Source of the DNA: Sepioteuthis lessoniana
Lineage: Eukaryota > Mollusca > Cephalopoda > Myopsida > Loliginidae
DNA: 64,000 nt
Assembly (NCBI GenBank): GCA_963585895.1
Contig: OY757924.1
Coordinates: forward strand, 56,920,824-56,984,823
Reading direction: 5' to 3'
Shown: positions 52,195 through 61,679 of the stretch, in pieces
Numbering within the stretch: the first letter of the stretch is position 1
How the letters are laid out: each line of letters opens with the position of its first letter
Notes under the pieces: generated by a model
The model's database searches: none
Seen by the model: the letters and a program-made list of their open reading frames with translations, nothing else
What the model was told of the DNA's origin: nothing
Position numbers and translations under genes: made by a program

Positions 52195-53320
52195 TTTTTT
52201 TTCATCATACAACGTGTGGAAGCACGTGCGATACCCTAGCCTCATCAGCCGCCATCCAGGGTGATAACACAGTTTCGGTAGCTTAAGGCGGTACTGCCAC
52301 TCCTGGCGCTACCGAGCAGCTTTTGCCACCGGATAGGGTATTTAAAAAAAAAAAAAAAACTATGTATACATAAGATCAACTAAAAGCGGACATTACATTA
52401 GACGTTCGTCCATCTTCATTTTGGTGCAGTTTGTGATTTAAAAAAGCGTTTACTTACGGCCGTTAGATGTCATAGCAACCGTTTCTTGATTTTGCGTAAT
52501 TACACGAGAATGGTGGTTACACGTGTATAACATTCGTGTTGAAATCCTTTCTATATCCGTTATCTTTTCGATTCGTTTTCTTTCATTTATGCGTTACTGC
52601 CCAAAAGCACTCGAGACAAACGTTATATATAATTCCGCTAAAAGATATTATTTGTTGATCAATGGGCCCTCAAGATGGGTGGTGAGTAAAAAGAAAGCTC
52701 GTTGTCTAAGTTAGTCCAGGTAGCTATCTGATTACCCTTGGGCCACTAAATTCTTGGCTTGCAAAAAATGTCTCCAGGACGCTGATGGTCAGCAATGGGC
52801 TTGGGAATACTGTGGGGGTAAACCGGACTCATAGGCCCATCAATCGATTTACATTCTCCGGCAGGAGAATTACGTTCTTCGCACCAGCGCGCCTTGTGGA
52901 TTCGTGTTCCTCGCAAGCTGTTGAATTTTCTACCGCAATCACACGTTGTAGCCGGGTACATATCCAGATCGTTACCGTAGGAGCAAGTAAGATGGGTGAT
53001 ATATTCTCCCTCCCCGCTACAGACACCCTGAGGGCATTTTTCTTTCATTGTACTATCCATATTTGTTAAAATTCCTGTCTTTCCAGGATGTCACTCCAAC
53101 TTTCTGAAGAGTCACTTTGTCTTTCCAAAGAGTCATCTTGCTTTCCAGAGAGTCTTAGTGTTCAAATTTTCATCATACAACGTGTGGAAGCACGTGCGAT
53201 ACCCTAGCCTCATCAGCCGCCATCCAGGGTGATAACACAGTTTCGGTAGCTTAAGGCGGTACTGCCACTCCTGGCGCTACCGAGCAGCTTTTGCCACCGG
53301 ATAGGGTATTTAAAAAAAAA
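52195..53320. mobile_element. Element with identical direct terminal repeats
   Basis: The terminal repeats 52203-52343 and 53171-53311 are identical over 141 bp, each followed by an A tract on the plus strand. They enclose about 825 bp with one zinc-finger ORF on the minus strand. Flanking sequence of about 85-95 bp is duplicated on both sides. The terminal repeat can pair internally (GATACCCTA with TAGGGTATT; CGGTAGC with GCTACCG). It looks young. It resembles a small terminal-repeat retroelement or a PLE-like pseudo-LTR arrangement, but no RT, integrase or protease is present. The class is unknown. Confidence 0.7.
52746..53060 (-). CDS. Zinc-finger ORF inside the terminal-repeat element
   Basis: 104 codons from the ATG at 53060 to a TAG at 52746. 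Residues 40-60 hold Cys40, Cys42, His55 and Cys60 (C-x1-C-x12-H-x4-C), with the stretch GRKFNSLRGTRIHKARW between, a pattern like the small fingers in N-terminal regions of some LINE ORFs that bind nucleic acid. Four more Cys lie at 9, 14, 26 and 69. The N-terminal part is acidic and the C-terminus Pro/His-rich. It starts about 110 bp inside the right terminal repeat. It may be a complete small protein or only the first part of a lost ORF. Overlapping plus-strand frames (52785-53069) are likely shadows. Function unknown. Confidence 0.5.
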   Translation of the reverse strand: MDSTMKEKCPQGVCSGEGEYITHLTCSYGNDLDMYPATTCDCGRKFNSLRGTRIHKARWCEERNSPAGECKSIDGPMSPVYPHSIPKPIADHQRPGDIFCKPRI

Positions 53321-53391
53321 AAAAAATGAGAAAGAAAATAGGTTCAAACTTATTTCAGTCGGAACCTGTCTTAGCGTCTCTGCACTCTCTC

Positions 53392-53440
<49 letters not shown>
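53321..53440 (+). repeat. Right flanking duplication and (AT)n
   Basis: Matches 52103-52194 (see there) and runs into (AT)n at 53396-53438. The left copy has a shorter AT run. Confidence 0.8.
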
Positions 53441-53710
53441 GTGTTTGAGATATCCTTTATAAGTAATTGAATACGTATGTGTTTATTCTGTCTTACTTCG
53501 ATTTCTCTTTCATGTTTTCTTCTGTTATATTCAACGAAAACATTATCAAAACACTTGGTGTGCTTGGTGATAAGGAAGATATTTTGTCAAGTTCCCACTG
53601 ACCAAGGATCAATATCAGAATTATTATATCCGTAATATACTAACATTGAATACAACGGAAAAGAAGAAAAGAAAAACTCGATTGCATATAAAGGACATTT
53701 AACCTTTTAA
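53441..53710. other. No recognised feature
   Basis: Unassigned AT-rich spacer. Confidence 0.35.
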
Positions 53711-53714
53711 GACC

Positions 53715-53940
53715 GGCTCATTAGCCTAATGGGTAAAGTGTTCACCAATGGCTCGGGAGATCGTGGTTCAATCCTATGTCGAGTTAAACCAGACTCAAAA
53801 ATGGTACTTGATACCTCCTTAACACTCAGCATAATAAGGTACATATCAAGGGTAAAGTGGAGCAATCACTACACCTGGGTTTAGTAGCTATTGAAAAGGA
53901 AGCCTTAGGGTCGCTCTCGACTACGGTCGCCAAATTTACT
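53715..53940 (+). mobile_element. SINE-A, complete head
   Basis: GACCGGCTCATTAGCCTAAT with GGGTAAAGTG (A box), GTGGTTCAATCCTATGTCG (B box), then CAGACTCAAAAATGGTACTT, TTAACACTCAGCATAATAAG, and end GGTCGCCAAATTTACT. A 20-bp block of the body (the GGAAAGGAGTAGCGCCCTCC part) is deleted. Confidence 0.75.
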
Positions 53941-53959
53941 ACTTATATACATAATACAA

Positions 53960-54770
53960 ATCATCATCATGTCGCGACATAAGCACGGATCTCCCTGACC
54001 CTCTCCCACCACCCTTCTCTATCGTCCATCGCTTCCGGTAGGTCTTCAAGACTACATCCTGTATCAGCACAGAGCTGTTGTATGTAGGTCCTAGCTGGTC
54101 GTCCTGCCTTTGCTCGTCCATGTGAAGGGGTCCTCAAGAGTATGTCGCTCATGAGTTCGTCCCTACTTCTCCAACAGTGTCCCGCATGTCTGGTTCGTCT
54201 AACTTGGATAGTTTTCATGATGGGTGGTAAGTGGCCGTACAGCTACTGCTTTGTGGGGTACTGCCTCCAGGACTCGTTCAATATTGCTCGTAGCATTCAT
54301 GTGTAGTTGCCGTAAAAAATTTTCTCCATACGTTCAGTTAGCGTCCATGCAGAGCAGTATCGATACGACCGCTGCTTGAAAAAAAAATGCATTTTATTTG
54401 ATCGATCAGGTCTGACTTCCATATGATCGATTGCTGTCCCTGCCTTTGCTAGTCACGTGTTCATGTCAGTCTCGTTTGATGAGACACTGCTTTCTAGGTA
54501 GGTGAACTTGTCTACTAGTTTCAGAGAACTACCGTTTTGTGTGGAGATGTCGCCTCTCTGATTAAAGTATATGTATTCCGTCTTGCTTGCGTTAACATGG
54601 AGGCCGATGCCTGCAGCTGCTCCTCCCAGACTATGTAGCAGGGTTTCGGCTTGGGTTGGTGTATTTGCCAGAAGCGCTATGTCATCGGCGTAGTCCGCGT
54701 CTATAATTGTTTGTGCAGGGTATCTTCTGCTTCTTTCCTTTATCAGCTTGAAATAGTATTTTAAAAAGTA
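53960..54770 (-). pseudogene. APE-LINE 3' half with RT catalytic motif
   Basis: The longest APE-LINE piece of the 3' half. On the minus strand it opens with IIDADYADDIALLANTPTQ (YADD at 54681-54692, the second and third catalytic Asp of the RT palm), then GLHVNASKTEYIYFNQRG, KLVDKFTYLGSSVSS, the thumb and TTWTLTE-like part (decayed at 54310-54410), then an 83-codon open stretch (53967-54218) with TIQVRRTRHAGHCWRSRDEL, GRAKAGRPARTYIQQLCADT and RERVREIRAYVAT. The family reverse-transcribes its RNA at a nicked target. Frameshifts near 54230 and 54390 make this copy inactive. Confidence 0.8.
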
Positions 54771-54774
54771 GTAT

Positions 54775-55130
54775 TAAAAGAAAGAAACTGGTCTGATGAT
54801 TGGAATTATACACATTTTGTTCCATTCACAAGCAGTATGTGGAAGAAATGCAAAAAAAAACGCTTACTTAATAAGAGTGGTAAAATAGCCATGTGGCTCT
54901 AACTGTTTCCTAACAGGGTCAGAGACAGCGTCTCTACTGTTTAAAGAAAACAGGCTAAAAGTGATTGACAAAGGGTTTTCGGAGCTCCTACCAGACATGC
55001 AAATTATCTGAGATGATCCTTTATTGTATCCCTACAAAATTATCACAATATATACATATCTACTATTGAAAAGACGTTTCAAAAATTACATTAGTATTTC
55101 TATAGTCAGATGAAGATTTTATTTCTCTCG
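54775..55130. other. No recognised feature
   Basis: Unassigned. Confidence 0.35.
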
Positions 55131-55134
55131 CTTT

Positions 55135-55700
55135 GTCGACAGGGCCCAAAATACATCGACTACACAGGTAAGACCTCTGCACAAAAAGGGTTGTCTTGGG
55201 TAAGATAATAAACTGTATCCGATAGTGAGGCTCCAGATCTATAGCTCTTCGAAGTGTAGAGTTATCTCATCGTTGTAATTATGCCTTTAGTAATAGAACC
55301 AGTCAAGATCCCATCGATAGGTCAAATAGATTTGTTGTTTTGGTTTTATGGCATATCAACCACTGTGGGTTATTAAATGCCAAATCCAGTTCACATATAT
55401 TAGATATGCATGATTTATAAACGTATATATTGTAGAAAAGACACCTTTTTTTAAATTAAAAAAAATAAATAAATAAACATAGCTCATTTACTTGCACACG
55501 AGTAAATGGTTCCAAGTATTCCTATCTAATATGAGATAGTAAACAGATTTAATAGAAAAAGTATTTGTAATAGATAGTACTTGAAACCATATAAGTTTTT
55601 TGATAATTTTTTTTAAGAAAGATTACTTCAAGCTATAATTGTTTACTAAGTATTATTACTATTATTAACTTATTTACTTGAAACCATATAATTATATACT
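55135..55700 (+). repeat. Rep-E head, inverted tail and array remnants
   Basis: Plus-strand head at 55135-55330 (CTACACAGGTAAGACCTC, GGTCAAATAG), then a minus-strand hairpin tail at 55335-55392 (TTTTATGGCATATCAACC, ATTAAATGCCAAATCC), followed by array-like sequence. This is an inverted junction of two copies. Confidence 0.5.
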
Positions 55701-55705
55701 TATAT

Positions 55706-55968
55706 AGGACCGTCCCATTGGCATAATGGTTAGAATGTTCGCTAATGGACCTGGAGATCTGGGTTCCGTCCCAGGTCGAGTCATACTAAAGACTTAAAAA
55801 GTGGTATTTGATCTTTCCTTGTTTAACACTCAGCATTATAAGGTATGGATCAAGGGTAAAGTGGAGCAATCCCGGGAAAGGAGTAGCGCCCTCCCTTACA
55901 CTTTCGTGTTGTAGCTATTGAAAAGGGAGGCTTCGGGTCGCCTTCGACTATGGTCGCTAACTTTACTT
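55706..55968 (+). mobile_element. SINE-A, complete
   Basis: Head GGACCGTCCCATTGGCATAA with TGGTTAGAATG (A box) and GGGTTCCGTCCCAGGTCGAG (B box in a CTGGG/CCCAG stem). Body TTAACACTCAGCATTATAAGG, CGGGAAAGGAGTAGCGCCC. 3' end GGTCGCTAACTTTACTTA. ACTTATATA occurs on both sides (55697-55705 and 55965-55973), possibly a target duplication although it overlaps the ACTT-rich end. Confidence 0.8.
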
Positions 55969-56099
55969 ATATATTAGTATTAGATAGGAATGCTTGAAAC
56001 AATATAACTGTGTTGGAAAAATAATTATTTTTAAAAAAGTTGCTTGAAGCCATATAATCATGTACAGTTTATTTGTATAGATAAAAACTTAAAACCATA

Positions 56100-57035
56100 T
56101 AACTGTGTCCTGAATATGACTCTAAACTGCATCTAATCGTGCGGCTTCAATCTTCGAGCTTTGGGGAATGTGGAATACCCCTTAATTGCTATTGCTTCCA
56201 AGTCCATTCTGAGTCGGATTGGTAGTAGTTGTTAAGATCCCATCTATTGGTCAAATAGAATTGTTCAGAGAATTAATTTTTTATTTATTGCGGACTTTTT
56301 GTCCTCATCTTGGTAGTTTTTTGTGTTTCTACTTTCACTACGTTTCGGCCTTCTTCAGGTGATTTTTTTACCGTGACCTCGGATAGGAATGATGAGTCTT
56401 GTAACCGTATCCCCAGTAATTACTGCCTTCCATAGTTGTTGTCTATCGCACCACGTTTTTGACCAAGTAAACCTCTGGCCGGCTTGGGTAGGATTTGAAA
56501 CTGCTATCTTCTGACAATGCTCACCTGGAACTGTAGAGAATCAACGCCTCTATCCTCTGCGCCACGGGCCCCGAAGGATGGGTTTTTTTTTGGTCTTATA
56601 AATCCTTATCTGGTCTTCCGTAGTCGGGTCCGTACCGAATTTTTGTAATTGTCTTTAATTGGAATCATTTTGAGATAAGGCTCCTTAATCTGAGAATTAT
56701 TTTTTCATTAATATATTATTTTATTTTTATAAAAAATTAATTCTCAGATTAAGAAGCCTCATCTCAAAATGATTCCAATTAAAGACAATTAGAATTGTTC
56801 AATCATTTACTATACTTGAAACCATTTAATTATGTGTAAACAAATGGTTCACATTTAATTGAGTTATTAGTATTTGATAGCAATGATTGAAATCATTTAA
56901 CTGTGTGCAAAAAAAAAGCTCGGGGTTGTTTAAAAATAATATTGCCTACTAATTATTCACTAAAAAATCATTAATGTATAAACAAGATTTGGCATTAAAT
57001 AACCATCAAAGGTTGATATATCATTAAATCAAATT
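56100..57035 (+). repeat. Rep-E split by the SINE-F/PLE composite
   Basis: Head remnant 56100-56245 (GTCCTGAATATGACTC, GCTTTGGGGAATGTGG), array to 56267, then resuming at 56790 (TAGAATTGTTCAATC) with more array units and the hairpin tail at 56988-57035 (TTTGGCATTAAATAACC, GATATATCATTAAATC). Confidence 0.6.
56268..56789 (-). mobile_element. tRNA-headed element with Penelope-like 3' end (SINE-F)
   Basis: A 522-bp insertion flanked by the exact 12-bp repeat TAGAATTGTTCA (56256-56267 and 56790-56801). Minus-strand order: a palindrome of about 60-bp arms (56731-56789 and 56647-56707), a spacer, a tRNA-like head (GGGCCCGTGGCGCAGAGG A box at about 56570; AGTTTCAAATCC B box at about 56500), a body, and a 3' end with ACCTGAAGAAGGCCGAAACG, GGACAAAAAGTCC and AATAAATAAAAAATTAATTC. 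The last bases are repeated inverted inside the 5' palindrome. tRNA heads mark SINEs; the CTGAAGA..GAAAC end and the inverted 5' copy mark PLEs. I infer a SINE mobilised by PLE enzymes. Confidence 0.6.
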
Positions 57036-57039
57036 CCCA

Positions 57040-57320
57040 ATCCAAATCAAAACTAAGTAATTGTGTGTACATTAATTGTATAAAGAATAATTATTCAAAG
57101 ATGTAATTGTTTACAAAATATTTTCATTTGTTACTTGAAGTCATATAATTGTTTTATAAACTTGAAATCGCAGAGATGTGTGCAAAGAAAGTATTATCAT
57201 CATAATTATTTTTGAATCGCAATAGTTACTGGATAAAATATATAATTGTGTATAAATTATCAGAATTAAGTTACTTGTAAGTACTTTTTTTTCACAAATG
57301 ATTATAAGTTATTCAAAATC
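57040..57320. repeat. Decayed Rep-E array
   Basis: AT-rich with words such as TTGTGTGTACATTAATTG and TACTTGAAGTCATATAATTG resembling array units. No clear boundaries. Confidence 0.35.
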
Positions 57321-57329
57321 AAATAGCGT

Positions 57330-57530
57330 TGTGAAAAGCGTGCTGAACTGTGATATCGTAGTAAGCGAGTTCGAACTCTTGTCATGCTATTACGTTCACT
57401 TTCGGACTAAAACTTTTGGGAAAAGTATGAGCCCCTTATCCCCCAACTGAGTCCTCCAACAAGGATAACTTTGGCTTTAAATGACTCACGAAGGCTGATA
57501 TGCCATTAAACAAAGAAACTGAAACCGAAA
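57330..57530 (+). mobile_element. SINE-B
   Basis: GTGCTGAACTGTGATATCG, GCGAGTTCGAACTCTTGTC, CACTTTCGGACTAAAAC, CCCCCAACTG and hairpin tail GGCTTTAAATGACTC...GATATGCCATTAAAC. A piece of about 30 bp in the middle (the TATGGGTTAAATAGTACC part) is deleted. Confidence 0.65.
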
Positions 57531-57539
57531 TCATATATT

Positions 57540-57800
57540 ATTTCGAATTTAACATATTCGGACTGTTGTCTTCATCTTCATTGTTATATTCACGATACGC
57601 CCTTCGGCCTTCTTCATGTGTATTATGTCGAACTCGGGCGCGTTCATAGAACTGCGAATCGAACCCTTTATTTAATCCATCTGGGTAGATTCTGATTCCA
57701 TAAACCATAACTGGGTATAAGTGTTAAGCTGTAGTCAATATTCTTTGTTACCTTACCTATAGGTGGGATTGAACCTGAGATCTCCTGCTGGACACATGGC
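57540..57800 (-). mobile_element. Second tRNA/PLE-like composite (SINE-F)
   Basis: The minus strand has a B-box-like CAGGTTCAATCCCACC at about 57768, a second tRNA-like GGGTTCGATTCGCAG near 57660, and then ACACATGAAGAAGGCCGAAG, GATGAAGACAACAGTCCG and AATATGTTAAATTCG. The last part aligns with the 3' end of the 56.3-kb element (TGAAGAAGGCCGAA, GATGARGACAA, AGTCCG). The A box is not clear and target duplications were not found. Confidence 0.5.
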
Positions 57801-57837
57801 GCAGTGGATAGATCATATAATAGTACCAAAAGACTGA

Positions 57838-57890
57838 CTTTGGCATTAAATAAACCACTAATGGTTGACATGCCGTAAAACCAACCACAC
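57838..57890 (+). repeat. Isolated hairpin tail
   Basis: TTTGGCATTAAATAAACC with GGTTGACATGCCGTAAAACC: the shared SINE-B/Rep-E tail without a body. Confidence 0.6.
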
Positions 57891-58059
57891 TAAACGAAAC
57901 CATTTAATTTCTTTCCAGACAATTCTTCATTTTAATGGTGACTTGATCGTATTCAATTTCTTCGAGAAATTCATCTCGTAAACAACCCGTTTAGAGAAAA
58001 AAAAATTCTAAAAATATTGCTGACTCAAAATTCAGAAAAGCATCTATGTCATCGGAGGG
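57891..58059. other. No recognised feature
   Basis: Short unassigned spacer. Confidence 0.3.
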
Positions 58060-58290
58060 CGGGTCCCCGTGACGCAGTGGCTAATATACTGGACTGCGAC
58101 ATCGTAATAAGAGAGTTCAAACTCCAGGCGCGGTATTACGTTCACTTTCAGGATAATACCCTTAGGGAAGGTATGAACTAATTTATATCTTCAGCTATGG
58201 GTTGAATAGTAACACTACTGTTATTCAACAAGGATAATTTTGGTATTGCATAACTCACGAAGGTTTATATGCAATTAAACAAAGAAACCA
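58060..58290 (+). mobile_element. SINE-B, full length
   Basis: Head CCCCGTGACGCAGTGGCTAA, B-box-like GAGTTCAAACTCC, body CACTTTCAGGATAATACCC, CAGCTATGGGTTGAATAGT, tail GGTATTGCATAACTC...TATATGCAATTAAACAAAG. Confidence 0.7.
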
Positions 58291-58417
58291 AACTGTTATC
58301 ACAATATACTTGTAAGTACAGTTGTGACATTATTGACCTTTGGTGTTATATATATTGAGGGTAAGTTAGATGATATGGGTGTGTTTGTATTAGTGTGTAT
58401 ATATATACACACCCCTT
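58291..58417. other. No recognised feature
   Basis: Short spacer with TATATATACACACC. Confidence 0.3.
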
Positions 58418-58577
58418 TATATGGACGAACAAAGGCAGGACGACCAGTTAGAACCTATATACAACAGCTCTGAGCCGATACAGAATGTAGGCTTAAAGAC
58501 CTACCAGGAGCGATGAACGATAGAGATAGGTGGCGGGAGAGGGTCAAGGAGATCCGTGCTGGCAGTGCGCCATGATA
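58418..58577 (+). pseudogene. APE-LINE extreme 3' end
   Basis: Across frame breaks: GRTKAGRPVRTYIQQL, then LEDLPGAMNDRDRWRERVKE-like sequence and IRAGSAP with the stop. About 50 codons of the C-terminus only. Confidence 0.7.
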
Positions 58578-58619
58578 ATTATGGGATATCAAATATTGTA
58601 GGTTATTTAATGCCAAATC

Positions 58620-58689
<70 letters not shown>

Positions 58690-58863
58690 TATAATTTGTA
58701 AACTCATGTTTTGTAGATAACATTATTAAACGAGCCGGAGCTCATTTTTTTTTTTTTTTTGCAGTTAAATGGGTTCAAGTATTTCTATCTATCATGTGTT
58801 TGCACATTGTTAAATGGTTATATAAATGTATCAATCACAATCTAACACCAGTCATTTGTTTGT

Positions 58864-58921
<58 letters not shown>

Positions 58922-59030
58922 GGTATGTAAGAGATTAGTAGTTGAGACCAGTTAGAACTCCCTCTACAAAGGGGGTAGAACAGAGGCCATCCATATTACC
59001 AGGAGCTGCAATCCAGGGTTCGTTGCAAAG
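58578..59030 (-). repeat. Rep-E tail and array with AT/GT microsatellites
   Basis: Hairpin tail remnant at 58580-58620 (TATGGGATATCAAAT, TTATTTAATGCCAAATCC), (GT)(AT)n at 58622-58682, array units with CAGTTAAATGGGTTCAAG, then (CA)(TA)n at 58862-58920. The following 59 bp do not match a family. Confidence 0.5.
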
Positions 59031-59127
59031 TGTCATATGCGTTCCCTCGTTTGAGAAAGATGCCTCAAAATTATCTTTTTATTTTCCTTTGTGAATTGAA
59101 TTACCATGACCATGTCAGTGTTATTTT

Positions 59128-59579
59128 AATTCACAATATAATTCCTCTAGTTAAAAAAGAAAAAATGTACATCTACATCCTTGCCCTTGAGGTCATAATA
59201 ATTGCGCAGATGCGTATTTCTAATCCTCTTTGGAAGACGTGGCTCTGGATGTGACCGTGTCCTCTGTAAAGAATACGGATGTAACTTGCAAGACACATTC
59301 AGGTTAATTAGCCGTACAATTACCATGACTAGTTAATTTGGCATCACTTGTGTGGTTATGAACACGTGGCTCAGTTGTAGAGCTTCGGCTCTGCAATCTG
59401 TGGTCGCTGGTTTGATCTCTAGTGGTGGAGATCACGGTATACACTGCTGATAAAACCTAATAAGGTCGAAACAGCTGTCCCGTGTTTCCGTATATCGTGC
59501 GTAAGAGTTCACCAGATTTTCTGGTCATGGCAATTCAATTCACAATATAATTCCTCTACTTAAATAAAGAAAAATGTAC
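59128..59579 (+). mobile_element. tRNA-like insert between 43-bp direct repeats
   Basis: AATTCACAATATAATTCCTC starts both direct repeats (59128-59170 and 59537-59579, a few mismatches). The enclosed 366 bp contain a tRNA-like block (ACGTGGCTCAGTTGTAGAGC A box at about 59349; GCTGGTTTGATCTC B box at about 59406), then ACCTAATAAGGTCGAAACAG and CTGTCCCGTG, words resembling PLE ends. Inverted relatives of GAATTACCATGACCA occur at 59095, 59315 and, reversed, at 59522. It could be a third tRNA/PLE-like composite with a long target duplication. Confidence 0.45.
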
Positions 59580-59639
59580 TTTTTTCTTTTGTGACTTGTG
59601 CACCTTTGACTAAATCTGCAAAAAAAAAATACAACAATG

Positions 59640-59890
59640 TGCAACCATATCACACCTAATATCTGTCAGCCTAACTCCCGAGATTACCATCTCCTTCATT
59701 ATTATGTGGGGTGCAGTTAAGTGAGAGGCTAACAAAACTCTGTGCAACACTAAAAATAAACTGAAGGCAAGAATAATGGCAGCATTTTCCAATTTAAATA
59801 AGGAGACCTTCGAAAAGGCTCACAGAAGATTCCAAAGTCGTCTGAAGACCGTTGTTGAAGCCAATAGTGATTTCTTTGAATTTAATCGAT
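59640..59890 (+). pseudogene. Mariner/Tc1-type transposase C-terminus
   Basis: The plus strand reads CNHITPNICQPNSRDYHLLH, then YYVWGAV-like sequence (one frame break), NKTLCNTKNKLKARIMAAFS, NLNKETFEKAHRRFQSRL and EANSDFFEF before a stop. This matches the end of an IS630/Tc1/mariner transposase with the third catalytic acid in PNS.D.(N)PLDYY; here the segment reads HLLHYY, so the Asp before Tyr-Tyr is His. Only the C-terminal third is present. Confidence 0.6.
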
Positions 59891-59894
59891 AGTA

Positions 59895-60160
59895 TTTAAC
59901 CGGCTCATTGTTCTAGTGGGCAGAGTGTTCGCCAATGGTCCGGGAGACCTAGGTTCAATCCCAGGTCGCGTCATACCAAAGACTTTAAAAATGGTACTTG
60001 ATACATCCTTGCTTAACACTCAGCAATATAAGGTACGTATCAAGGGTAAAGTGGAGCAATCCTGGGGAAAGTAGTAGCGCCCTCCCTCACACCTCGGTGT
60101 AGTAGCTATTGAAAAGAGATCCTTCTGGTCGCTCTCGACTACGGTCGCCAACTTTACTTA
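59895..60160 (+). mobile_element. SINE-A, complete
   Basis: ACCGGCTCATTGTTCTAGTG with GGCAGAGTG (A box), GACCTAGGTTCAATCCCAGG (B box inside a GACCT/AGGTC stem), GTCATACCAAAGACTTTAAA, ACTCAGCAATATAAGGTACG, and end GGTCGCCAACTTTACTTAC. It lies directly after the mariner remnant. A good reference copy. Confidence 0.8.
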
Positions 60161-60315
60161 CTTATTTGAAGATATTTTCATATAATTTTGTCAATATATT
60201 TAATAGTGAGATGTCATTGTTTTTTTAATATTTGGCGAAATTTAGACGACAATTGACTTATCGCACTCAGGTATATATTACTATATTATTAATGGGAATT
60301 CTTCTAAGCTGTAGT
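60161..60315. other. No recognised feature
   Basis: Short AT-rich spacer. Confidence 0.3.
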
Positions 60316-60319
60316 CGTA

Positions 60320-60745
60320 TAGGTGCTACTGTATGATTGCACCACTTAGACTTTATCGAAACGCATGGAGAACAACCTAGATGATAACTACACAAAGAAG
60401 TTACGTGCTGTTTGAAACAAATCCTATAAGCAGTACCCAACCAATCAACAGTTGTACGACCACTTACCTCCCATCTTGCAAAATATCTAAGTAAAACGAG
60501 CAAAACATGCTAGGCATTGATGATAAAATAAAGACGAACTCATAAGTAATGTTCTATGAACACCTATACATGGACACACCAATGTTGGCTGACCTGCAAA
60601 ATCTTATACACATTGGCTCTGTGCTGACACTGGATGCGCTCTAGAGAACCTTACAAGAGCGATGACCAATTGGGACGGGTGACGAGAAAGGATGAGAGAA
60701 TAAGAGAGTCAAAGGAATCCGTGCTGTTGATACGCCCTGTTGATG
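60320..60745 (+). pseudogene. APE-LINE 3' end, old copy
   Basis: Broken frames give GCTT-like MEN-NLDDNYTKKLRAV, NKSYKQYPTNQQLYDHLPP, ARHAG-like RAKHARH, WTHQCWL and LTRAMTNWDG. The order matches the other 3' ends with much higher divergence. (AT)n at 60751-60785 and (CT)n at 60822-60844 follow. Confidence 0.6.
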
Positions 60746-60747
60746 TT

Positions 60748-60787
<40 letters not shown>

Positions 60788-60845
60788 CTGTCATATTGCA
60801 AGTTGTGCCGATAGTCCATGAACTCTCTCTCTCTCTCTCTCTCTT

Positions 60846-61678
60846 AAAAGAATTTAAGTGGGAATAAAATTTGCAATATAAAAAATTTTAAAGGATAAAA
60901 TTTGCAATATAAAGAGAATTAGGATAAAAATGGGCAATGTAAAGAATTTAGAGTAAAACTTAATTTATAGGAATTTGAGAGGGAGAGAGAAAAGTTGATA
61001 TGAAGGAAATGACACTATAACCAAGTTTAGAATTTAACTGGGTAATGTTTTTAGGGGGCTTTAGCGTGTAATTGTAAACGGTAAGTTCCGCAGCTTTCTA
61101 GTTCAGATACTAATTCGAAAAGATAACACAGACAATAAAGTTTTTTAAAAGGCATTTTATACAAAAGAAACAAGAAAGGGATAAAAAAGATAGTGTTGCA
61201 AATTTTAGTGCAATTTTCGGGAACTTATCTGAGAGAGTGTCCAGGAAACAAAGTTCTTTGAATTTGAGTATTTTTCTTTTCTTTTTAGTTTTGTTGAAAT
61301 GTTTCAGTTTTCATTTAATTTCGAGTCTTCATTAAAGTTCTTTTCAGCAGAATTCTCAGTTGAATTTTCTTTCAGTTGTTTAACTTGGTAGAATTTCAGT
61401 AGTCGACTTTCGTTTAATTTTACTTTTATTTCTTGGGAAGCCTGTTTAAAATATTCATCGGCTATTTAAGAAGGGAGTGACGAAACCCTTCGGCTGGCCA
61501 ATTTTTCGTGCCTTTACAGTTGGTCCCGAATTCGTACTAAGGGTTCCAACAGTGGTTCTCGACAAAAAGAGGAGGTAGCTTTTTGGTGCCGTATTGTCTG
61601 GGATTCCTTCTCCCTTTTACACTTTGGCCAAATCAATTGCCACATGTAGTCGACTTGGTTTCTTAGAAATAGATTTTC
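60846..61678. repeat. Long dispersed repeat, second copy
   Basis: Matches 21998-22785 (see there) with landmarks TTCGAAAAGATAACACAGAC, GAGAGAGTGTCCAGGAAAC, TTGTTTAACTTGGTAGAATT and GACAAAAAGAGGAGGTAGC. It carries a 25-bp extra segment near 61441-61470. The start has an internal duplication of AAAATTTGCAATATAAA. Confidence 0.5.
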
Positions 61679-61679
61679 T

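Noticed and set aside
52195-53320. Hammerhead ribozyme in the 141-bp terminal repeats (minus strand has CTGATGAG and CCGAAAC)
   Set aside because: The two boxes occur in permuted order 24 nt apart, and I could not form stem III with a proper cleavage triplet or a continuous stem II. A covariance search would decide.
52195-53320. HDV-like double pseudoknot in the terminal repeat
   Set aside because: CCGCC/GGCGG and CGGTAGC/GCTACCG could interlock, but there is no room for the P3 helix, so the fold does not match the HDV class.
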